Assembly: GCA_020849855.1 (NCBI GenBank)
Contig: JADZFO010000011.1
Coordinates: 16,086-80,085 of the forward strand
DNA length: 64,000 nt
Direction of reading: 5' to 3'
From: a bacterium
GTDB lineage: Bacteria > 4484-113 > JAFGCY01
Shown here: one piece after another, positions 45,637-52,808 of the stretch
Position numbering within the stretch: the first letter of the stretch is position 1
Layout of the letters: every line of letters begins with the position of its first letter
Translations under genes and position numbers: made by a program
The notes under the pieces: model-generated
Database searches by the model: none
Told to the model about the DNA's origin: nothing
What the model saw: only the letters and a program-made list of their open reading frames with translations

Positions 45637-46626
45637 TTAGCCCTTCTTCCTTCTCAGCACGTCGCGCATCGCCTTGATGCAGTCCTCGACATCCAGACCG
45701 GCGATGCTCATCAGCTCATAGGGGTCGCCCGACGAGAGGTACATATCCCGCACGGCAACGCCCTTCACCGGGACGAGGGTCTCGCTCTCGCTGACGACGC
45801 GGGCCACCGTGCTGGTCAGGCCGCCGTAGATCGACACTTCCTCGCAGACCACGATGCCGCCGGTCTCCGCAGCCGCTTTCAGCACGGCCTCGGTATCCAG
45901 GGGCTTGACCGTCGGCATGCTGAGCACGCGGCAGAAGATGCCTTCCTCGGCCAGCTTCTCCGCCGCCTGGATCGCCCGCGGCAGCATCAGGCCATGCGCG
46001 ATGAAGGTGCCGTCGGGGCCGTCAAGCACCAGATTGGCCTTGCCAAAGACAAAGGGCGTGGACTCGCTGGAGGTGATGGGCACCTTCTCGCGGCCGAGGC
46101 GGCTGTACATCGGGCCGTCCCACTCCGCCAGCCACTTGGTGGCCTTCTTGGCCTCCCAGAAATCGCTGGGGTAAAGCAGGCCCATGTTCACCAGGGGCTG
46201 CATGCAGGAGCAGTCCTCGTTGGACTGGTGCGTCGGGCCGTCCTTGCCCACGCTGATGCCGCCGTGCGCCGCGGTGATCTTCACGTTGCAGTAGCTGTAG
46301 TCCACCGTGTTGCGGATCTGGTCCCAGGCGCGCCCCGACAGGAAGATGCTGTAGGAGGCCAGGTAGGGGATATAGCCCATCTTGGACAGGCCGGCGGCGG
46401 TGTTGACCATATCGGCCTCGGAGATGCCGCACTCAAAGAAGCGCCGGGGATAGGCATCCCGGAAGAACTTGGTATAGGTGCTTTCGGCCAGGTCGGCATC
46501 CAGCACGACGACGCGCTCGTTCTCCGCGCCAAGCTCGACCAGCGCGTCGCCGAAGCCCTTGCGGGTCAGCTCCATGGTCCATTCGCTGGAAGGCAGATAG
46601 CCGTTGTGGAAGGTCAGGTTCGCCAT
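45637..46626 (-). CDS. Transketolase C-terminal (pyrimidine-binding) subunit
   Basis: 329 residues. Pyrimidine and C-terminal domains of a split transketolase: KGFGDALVELGAENERVVVL, FECGISEADMVNTAAGL, GISVGKDGPTHQSNEDC, then a C-terminal Rossmann-like domain with GIVVCEEVSIYGGL and SSGDPYELMSIAGLDVEDC. The split-transketolase partner (N-terminal thiamine-binding subunit) normally lies directly upstream. Here neither flank has it, so the gene is an orphan in this window. GGAG precedes the ATG, with a GATAAT -10 box further up. A broken 5' copy of this gene lies at 49512-49809. High confidence for the domain; the exact activity depends on the missing subunit. Confidence 0.92.
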   Translation of the reverse strand: MANLTFHNGYLPSSEWTMELTRKGFGDALVELGAENERVVVLDADLAESTYTKFFRDAYPRRFFECGISEADMVNTAAGLSKMGYIPYLASYSIFLSGRAWDQIRNTVDYSYCNVKITAAHGGISVGKDGPTHQSNEDCSCMQPLVNMGLLYPSDFWEAKKATKWLAEWDGPMYSRLGREKVPITSSESTPFVFGKANLVLDGPDGTFIAHGLMLPRAIQAAEKLAEEGIFCRVLSMPTVKPLDTEAVLKAAAETGGIVVCEEVSIYGGLTSTVARVVSESETLVPVKGVAVRDMYLSSGDPYELMSIAGLDVEDCIKAMRDVLRRKKG

Positions 46627-46817
46627 CGGGTGTCTCCAATAATCAGGGCAAGTGCGCTGCGGATGCGGCCGGGGGCCGTTCCAGCGGGAGATTATCGCAG
46701 ATGCAGCAGTTGCTCATGTTGCAGCCTAAATGCGAGCCACTCTCATTCGTGGGCAAGCGGTTTTTCAGCGCTGCGCGTGGGTAAAATCACGCGGTCATTC
46801 CCCGGGCGGAGGACGTT

Positions 46818-49271
46818 ATGCGCAACGCCGCAATGCTGCTTGCCACTGCCAGCCTGATAACGCTGGCCGCCTGCTCCAATGGAGCCGCGATTCCCTCCAG
46901 ACTCGGCGCGCCGGCGCCGGAGCAATTCAGCCTGAGCGTCCTGCCCGAAACGTATGCCTTCGGCGGCAGCGCGCGCGCGATCAGCCTGCAGCAAAGCGAA
47001 CGTGGCGACAGCATTGAGCTGCAGCTGCGGGCGGAGGGTGCCAGCGGGCTGAAGGCGCTGTACTTCAGCCTCGACTATGACCCGCTGCGGTACAGCCCAG
47101 CCGGGCTGGAACTGAACCCGGAATTCCTCGCGCCAACGCAGCGCCTGGAGCTGACCCTCAGTGGCCGGCCGGGGAGCCTGGAACACGGCAGCATGCTGCT
47201 GCATCCGCAGCTGCCAACTGCCGGCGCCGGATTCAGCGGCGACTGCGTGCTGGCCAGGCTGCGTTTTGAGCGGCGCGCCGATGCTGCTGCGCGGCGAGTC
47301 AGTACGCCGCCAACCAGCGCCGCGGCGCAGACTCCGCTGTTCAGCAGCGGCCTGGCGGGCAACCTGAAGTGGTACCTCTACAACCCCGGCGACTATGACC
47401 AGAACGGGGTGGTCGCCGTACAGGACCTGACGCCGATCGGGATCAATTTCGGGGCCAGTGTGCCGCCGGGCAGCGGCCCCGACGGCCGGGACTACACCAG
47501 CGCGCTGGATGTGATCGACGGCAGCGACGACGGCGTGATCAACGTGCAGGATCTGACAGCCATCGGCGTGAACTATGGCCGGCGCGTGGCCGGCTTCAAT
47601 ATCTACAGCGGGATTGATGCCTCGCACTATCCGGCGGACAACAGCGCACCAAGCTCGATCAACCCCGACGACAGCGTTGACACCGGTTTTTCGAGCACCG
47701 ACACCTCGCAGTTCCGCCGCGCCTACGACTACACCATCCCCGGCGCACCACCGGGGCCGATCTTCTGGCTTCGGCCCTTCGACAGCGCCGGCACAGAAGG
47801 CACCCCAAGCCAGATCTATGACGCCGGCAACCCGAACCAGCCACCGCAGATCAGCGGCTTTGCCGTCCAGCCGTCCCAGTCGATGCCGGAGCGGCTTACC
47901 CAGCTGATTGCCATGGCCAGCGACCCGGACGGCGATCCGCTGTTGTTCAGCTGGAGCATCATTTCCGGTGGCGGCTATCTACTGCGCGACGACCCCGGTT
48001 ACAGCGTCTACAACGGCTATTTTTGCCCCAGTTCCAACGAAACCGCCACGATCAGGCTGACGGCTGACGACGGGCGGGGCGGGACCGCCATCCATGACGG
48101 GCAGATCGCCGTCAATAACAGTTTTGAGGGCAACTTCCCGTTCAGTCCGACCCAGGTACAGGGCTGGACGGACGGCAGCGGGCTGCACAGTGCACTGACC
48201 GTGGGTATCGACGGCCTGCCACGAATTTACTACTACAACGAAAGTGGTGAAGGCAGCGGGGTTTTCCTGGCCCTGGCCGGCAGCCCCTTTGGCAATGAGT
48301 GGGCCCTGGCTGGCCAGGTCGGCAATGGCGGATTCCGCGGGCTGGCCGCGTGGACCTATTTTCAGCAGTCCGGCTTTGCGACTTATGACCAGCCCGGTGG
48401 CGCAGGCAACCTGGTGTGGTACTTTCAGGACGCTCCCTTCAGCCTTAATCACAATCTGACGGTGCTGGACAGTACGCCGGCGACCGGGCTCTTTCCCAGT
48501 ATCACATTTCTGGAGAACCCGGGCGGCGACGGCCTGCCTGCGCTGTCCTATCACAATGACCTAGGCTTTGGCACCGGGTCGCTGCGATTTATAGGCGCCC
48601 AGGACCCGCTGGGTGACAACTGGGGTGCACCTCTGCCGGTGGCTGGTGAACCGGAGACAGCCGGCGTCGATCTGGGCGGTGAGTCCTCAATCAGCAATGT
48701 CAACGGCAATCCGGCCATTGCTTATCATGACACCGGCAACCAGCGCCTGCTCTATGTGCGCGCCAGTGACCCGCAGGGCAGCAACTGGAACGCGCCGCTG
48801 CCAGCGGTGGTGGTCGACGAGGCCGGCGTGGCCGAGCTTGGCGCCTCGCCCGCGCTGGTTACGCTGGCGGATGGCCGGCCGGCGGTGTTCTACAAGCGCA
48901 AGGCCGACGACTTCGCCGTGACGCAGCTCATGTTCAAGGTGGCGCTGGATGCCAACGGCACTGGCTGGTACCCGGCATCCACCCAGATCGCGCTGTCGCT
49001 GAACCCCAACAGCAGGATCAGCGCGAGGAAGAGCTTCAACGGAAATCCGGCCGTGGCCTACTGCGGTCCCCCGCCGGCCGCGGGAAACTGCTACTACTCG
49101 GAGATCACCGGTGTCGATGGCAGCGGATTGGCCAGCTACGCAGACCTGGTCGCCTGCAGCCTGACCGGAAGCAGTTTCATCAACCCTTCGCTGGCCTTTG
49201 TCGGCGGCCGGGCGGCGGTGAGCGTCCATGACCAGACCAACCAGGACCTGTACTTCAATATCCGTTTTTAG
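46818..49271 (+). CDS. Cohesin-like/dockerin-like lipoprotein 1
   Basis: 817 residues. Lipobox TLAAC (Cys19). Residues 35-153 (LKALYFSLDYDP ... VLARLRFERR) resemble a cohesin fold. Residues 188-255 contain two EF-hand-like dockerin loops: D192-Y-D194-Q-N196 ... D203 followed by LTPIGINFG, and D234-G-S-D-D238 ... N242 ... D245 followed by LTAIGVNYG. Then come an Ig/PKD-like domain (PQISGFAVQPSQ ... LTADDGRGGT) and about 330 residues of GxPAIAYxD-type propeller repeats. A TAAAAT -10 box and a GGAGGACGTT site precede the ATG. Cohesin and dockerin on one chain is unusual and could give surface polymers. Domain calls are by pattern only. Confidence 0.82.
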   Translation: MRNAAMLLATASLITLAACSNGAAIPSRLGAPAPEQFSLSVLPETYAFGGSARAISLQQSERGDSIELQLRAEGASGLKALYFSLDYDPLRYSPAGLELNPEFLAPTQRLELTLSGRPGSLEHGSMLLHPQLPTAGAGFSGDCVLARLRFERRADAAARRVSTPPTSAAAQTPLFSSGLAGNLKWYLYNPGDYDQNGVVAVQDLTPIGINFGASVPPGSGPDGRDYTSALDVIDGSDDGVINVQDLTAIGVNYGRRVAGFNIYSGIDASHYPADNSAPSSINPDDSVDTGFSSTDTSQFRRAYDYTIPGAPPGPIFWLRPFDSAGTEGTPSQIYDAGNPNQPPQISGFAVQPSQSMPERLTQLIAMASDPDGDPLLFSWSIISGGGYLLRDDPGYSVYNGYFCPSSNETATIRLTADDGRGGTAIHDGQIAVNNSFEGNFPFSPTQVQGWTDGSGLHSALTVGIDGLPRIYYYNESGEGSGVFLALAGSPFGNEWALAGQVGNGGFRGLAAWTYFQQSGFATYDQPGGAGNLVWYFQDAPFSLNHNLTVLDSTPATGLFPSITFLENPGGDGLPALSYHNDLGFGTGSLRFIGAQDPLGDNWGAPLPVAGEPETAGVDLGGESSISNVNGNPAIAYHDTGNQRLLYVRASDPQGSNWNAPLPAVVVDEAGVAELGASPALVTLADGRPAVFYKRKADDFAVTQLMFKVALDANGTGWYPASTQIALSLNPNSRISARKSFNGNPAVAYCGPPPAAGNCYYSEITGVDGSGLASYADLVACSLTGSSFINPSLAFVGGRAAVSVHDQTNQDLYFNIRF

Positions 49272-49359
49272 CAGCGCTGACAGTCAGGCCGCCGGTTGGG
49301 CGGCGGGCTGAGCCCGGCAGCTGGGCTGCAGATAACATAGCGCACCGGCGGCAGGGGTG

Positions 49360-49508
49360 TATAAAGCCAGTGATGCTAAAGCAGGATCCGGGTCGAGAGA
49401 TCGAAGTGCGCGGCGCTGAGGACGAGCTGTTGGCGGCGGCACGGGCCGCCCGCGGGCGGGCCTGGTGCCCATACTCCAGTTTCCCGGCCGGCGCGGCTGT
49501 GCTGCGCA
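49360..49508 (+). pseudogene. 5' fragment of a second cdd copy, with its promoter
   Basis: The TATAAA box at 49360-49365 and the start region (GTG 49370 or ATG 49373) are followed by EIEVRGAEDELLAAARAARG and CPYSSFPAGAA. These are clearly homologous to the first ~45 residues of intact cytidine deaminase at 57303. Even the upstream AGCGCACCGGCGG segment is shared. Homology stops near 49505 and the sequence continues directly into an inverted transketolase fragment, so the catalytic CAE and PCxxC motifs are absent. Not functional as a deaminase. Confidence 0.85.
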
Positions 49509-49511
49509 GCT

Positions 49512-49809
49512 ACCTGGTCCCAGCTGCGTCCGGCGAGGAACATGCTGTAACTGGAGAGGAAGGGGATGAAGCCCATCTTGCTGAGGCCGGCGGCGGTGTT
49601 AACCAAGTGGGCCTCGGAAATGCAGCACTCGAGGAAGCGCGTCGGGTGAACTTCGTGTAGGTGCTCTCGGCCAGGTCGGCATCCAGCATAACAACGCGCT
49701 CGTTCTCCGCGCCCAGCTCTACCAGCGCGTCGCCGAAGCCCTTGCGGGTCAGTTCCATCTTCCATTCGCTGCTGGGCCGATAGCCGTGATGCCAGGTCAG
49801 GTAGGGCAT
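49512..49809 (-). pseudogene. 5' fragment of the transketolase C-terminal subunit, frameshifted
   Basis: From the ATG at 49809 the minus strand reads MPYLTWHHGYRPSSEWKMEL and ELGAENERVVMLDADLAEST, like the gene at 45637-46626. After STYTKF a deletion shifts the frame, and FLECCISEAHLVNTAAGLSK then continues in another frame as far as GRSWDQ. There it meets the cdd fragment. About 100 of 329 codons remain. This and the cdd fragment are scars of a block duplication. Confidence 0.87.
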
Positions 49810-49882
49810 TGCATCTTTGGGCACTGCGATTCCGAAAGCTGACTGTCCACCTGCCCGGCGTCGTGCGCAACCAGCCTTTAGG

Positions 49883-49888
49883 TATAAT
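49883..49888 (+). promoter_or_regulatory. -10 box of cohesin/dockerin lipoprotein gene 2
   Basis: Perfect TATAAT preceded by GG, 32 bases before ATG 49921. A GGGGGGGAAGCCG ribosome-binding region follows. No convincing -35 box is seen. Confidence 0.55.
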
Positions 49889-49964
49889 CCGCAGTAACTG
49901 TTTCCTCGGGGGGGAAGCCGATGCGTAAGCTGTGGCTAGCCGGCCTGCTGCTCAGCATGGCCAG

Positions 49965-52646
49965 ATGAGCGCATGCTCAGTCAGCGAGAACCTGGAGGAG
50001 CGCGGGTCTTCGGCCTTCCGACTGGAGCTGCTGCCTGGAAGTTTTGACTTCGGCGGCAGCGCCGACATCCGCCTCAGCCAACGCGAGGAAGCCGGCGAGA
50101 TCCTGTTGGATGTTCACGCGTACAACGCGCACAGCCTGAGAGCCCTCTATTTCGAGCTGTACTACGACCCGACGCAGTTCAGCCCGCTCAGCGTCAGCGC
50201 GACGGATGAGCTGGCCCCGGCGGCACAGCGTCTGGAACTAAACTTGAGTGGCCAAGCTGGCCTAGTACAGCACGGCCAGCTGCTGCTGCACCCGCAGATC
50301 GACATGCAGCCGGGCAGCACTCGCGGCTTCAACGGCAGCGGCGTGCTGGCCACGCTGCGCTTCGAGCGGCGGCCGTTCAGCGCTGGCCGAGCGGTCAGCA
50401 CACCGCCCAGCGGCGCCAACAGCAACGCCGTCCTGGGCAGCGGTGGTCTGTCCGGAACGCTGCTGTGGTACTACTTCTCCCCCGGCGACTATGACCAGAA
50501 CGGCATTGTGGCCGTGCAGGACCTGACGCCCATCGGCATCAACTTTGGCGCCAGCGTAGCGGCTGGCCCGGGGCCCGACGGGCGCGACTTCAAGACCGCG
50601 CTGCACGCCATCGACGGCTCCAGCGACGGCGTGATCAATGTGCAGGACCTGACCGCGATCGGCGTCAACTTCGGCCGCCAGGTGAACAAGTACACGATCT
50701 ACGAAGCGCCGGACAGCAGTGCTTACCCAGCCAGCGATACAGCGCCGAGCAGCATCAGCCTGCTGGACTCCGTCCTTTTCAGCACGGCCATCGGCAACCC
50801 GGTCAGCGAACGAAAGCAGTTCTTTTTCAGCATCCCGGCTCCGGTGCCGGGATCGGTCTACTGGGTGCGCCCGGCGGATGCCAGCGACATGGAGGGCGCG
50901 CCGAGCAATGTCTATGACCCGGCGCTGGCCGGATCCAACAACATCAGCGGCACAATCCTTGAAGACACCTCGGTGCCCATAGACGGCATCGGCGATGTCC
51001 CGCTGGCTGGAGTGACGGTGACCCTCGGCGGCGGCGTGGCGACAACCACCACGGCCGGGGATGGCAGCTACAGCTTCAGCGGCGTCGGCGACAACACCTA
51101 TACGGTTACCCCCAGCCTGAGCGGCTACAGCTTTACCCCGATCAACCGGACGATTGCCGTCCCGCCGGATGCAGGCTCGACGGACTTTGTGGGCAACCCC
51201 GGCGCTGCCAATCAGCCGCCGACCATTCTGGGCGTGATCGCTACCCCTCAGCCTGCGCGGCCTGGCCAGACCGTCTCGCTTTATGCCGACGGCGCTGATC
51301 CTGACGGCGACCCACTGACCTATACCTGGCAGGTCATCAGCGGCGGCGGATCCCTGATCCACAGCATTACCTCGCCAACGCCCTACAACGGCTACACCAG
51401 CTTCGGAGAAGAGAGCGTGGAGATCAGGGTCACGCTGGACGACGGCCGGGGCGGCAGCATTGACACTACTCAGCCGCTGACCATCAGCAACGCCGCGCCA
51501 GAGGGCAGTTGGCATGTATTCGACGTTGATCTCGGCGGCAGCGGCACCAACAACACAGGTGTGCGCAGCTCGCTGATCGAAGTCAACGGTCTGCCGCGCA
51601 TCCTGTATTACAGGCAGGATAGCGTGACTGGCGATGGCGTTTATGAAGCCCTGACGGAGAGTCCTTTTGGTGAGGTCTGGACCACGCAGGTCCCCGGCGG
51701 CAACGCTCCGTCCGGGCCAATCCCCGGCGGCTTCGGCGGGCTGAGCGCGCTGTATGCCCCACGGTCGGCACCGGTGGACGTTCTCGTGGCGGCTTATGAC
51801 GATACAGGCATGGCGCCCTCGCCTCTGGCTTACTCGCTCTATCCCGCCACAGGCGGCGGCTGGAGCACTTCCGGTCTTGACTCTGACGCGGGCGCCGGGA
51901 TTGGCGTGGACGGCGTTCTGGACGCACTCGGCCAGCCGCTCTATGCCTACCACTGCGAGCAGGGCCTCAGCACGGGCTCGCTGCGGGCGCTTGGTGCGGA
52001 TGACTACCAGACCAATATGTGGCGCTTCTTCACCGGCATTGAGGGCGAGCCGGAGGCGCCGGGTGTGGACGTGGGCAGCGACTGCTCCATCAACATAATC
52101 GGCGGTTTCCCGGCGGTGGCCTATTACGACAAGGCAAATGCCGCGCTGAAGTTCGCTGGAGCATTCAATTCAGTCGGCAGCGACTGGACCACTCCCCCTG
52201 CGGTGCTGCCGATAACAGTTGACGCTTCGCCGGGTCTTGACTTTGGGCGCGGCGCGCAGCTGGTAACCGAATCCGACGGAACCCCCGGCATCTTTTACTT
52301 CAACGCCACGGACTCCACTGTGCTCTATGCGCGGGCTTCCAGCCCCGACGGCAGCGCCTGGGGCGGCGGCTTCTTCTCTGTGGACAGCGGGGACTCCCTG
52401 CGCGGCATGTCGGCTGGCCAGTCGCCCGCCGGTGACCCGGCGGCGGTCTACTTCAATGCCTCAAGCGGCAACCTGGTTTACGATGAGATCACCGGTTTCA
52501 GCCCTTACACATCCAACAATCTGCCTATCGCCTCAAGTCCGGGTGTGGTCTATGGCAACCCTTCATATGCACTTGTCGGCGGGCGGGCGGCGGTCAGCTT
52601 TTATGACTTCACCAACCAGAGCCTGAAGTACGCAGTGCTGTACTAA
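49965..52646 (+). CDS. Cohesin-like/dockerin-like lipoprotein 2, signal peptide frameshifted
   Basis: The natural start, ATG 49921 with a good ribosome-binding site and MRKLWLAGLLLSMA, runs into TGA at 49966. The rest of the protein (lipobox-like MSAC, SVSENLEERG) continues in another frame, entered at ATG 49965 or a GTG at 49932. One lost base near 49960 explains this, so export is probably abolished unless frameshifting or a sequence error is involved. Downstream the ~890-residue chain is intact: cohesin-like domain, dockerin loops GDYDQNGIVAVQDLTPIG and SSDGVINVQDLTAIG, and a carboxypeptidase-regulatory-like domain (GTILEDTSVPIDGIGDVPL). A PKD/Ig-like domain and propeller repeats (GGFPAVAYYDKANAALKFAG) follow. 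Confidence 0.78.
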   Translation: MSACSVSENLEERGSSAFRLELLPGSFDFGGSADIRLSQREEAGEILLDVHAYNAHSLRALYFELYYDPTQFSPLSVSATDELAPAAQRLELNLSGQAGLVQHGQLLLHPQIDMQPGSTRGFNGSGVLATLRFERRPFSAGRAVSTPPSGANSNAVLGSGGLSGTLLWYYFSPGDYDQNGIVAVQDLTPIGINFGASVAAGPGPDGRDFKTALHAIDGSSDGVINVQDLTAIGVNFGRQVNKYTIYEAPDSSAYPASDTAPSSISLLDSVLFSTAIGNPVSERKQFFFSIPAPVPGSVYWVRPADASDMEGAPSNVYDPALAGSNNISGTILEDTSVPIDGIGDVPLAGVTVTLGGGVATTTTAGDGSYSFSGVGDNTYTVTPSLSGYSFTPINRTIAVPPDAGSTDFVGNPGAANQPPTILGVIATPQPARPGQTVSLYADGADPDGDPLTYTWQVISGGGSLIHSITSPTPYNGYTSFGEESVEIRVTLDDGRGGSIDTTQPLTISNAAPEGSWHVFDVDLGGSGTNNTGVRSSLIEVNGLPRILYYRQDSVTGDGVYEALTESPFGEVWTTQVPGGNAPSGPIPGGFGGLSALYAPRSAPVDVLVAAYDDTGMAPSPLAYSLYPATGGGWSTSGLDSDAGAGIGVDGVLDALGQPLYAYHCEQGLSTGSLRALGADDYQTNMWRFFTGIEGEPEAPGVDVGSDCSINIIGGFPAVAYYDKANAALKFAGAFNSVGSDWTTPPAVLPITVDASPGLDFGRGAQLVTESDGTPGIFYFNATDSTVLYARASSPDGSAWGGGFFSVDSGDSLRGMSAGQSPAGDPAAVYFNASSGNLVYDEITGFSPYTSNNLPIASSPGVVYGNPSYALVGGRAAVSFYDFTNQSLKYAVLY

Positions 52647-52774
52647 GACCTTCAGGCTATCTGCACTGCCGCCTTTGACAGGACCTGGCGGGGCGTCATG
52701 GGCCCGGTCCGCTGTGCAGTTTCCTGCGCCTGCCTGCCCGGGCCGACCCGCGCTTTCAACCTTGGCAGTCTGGG

Positions 52775-52780
52775 TATAAT
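52775..52780 (+). promoter_or_regulatory. -10 box of cohesin/dockerin lipoprotein gene 3
   Basis: Perfect TATAAT, 28 bases before the ATG at 52809. A weak CTTTCA -35 lies 16 bp upstream. The site is inside the short gap after lipoprotein gene 2, so gene 3 can be transcribed separately. Confidence 0.6.
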
Positions 52781-52808
52781 CGCCGGTTGTTTGAATTTGG
52801 AGGAAACG

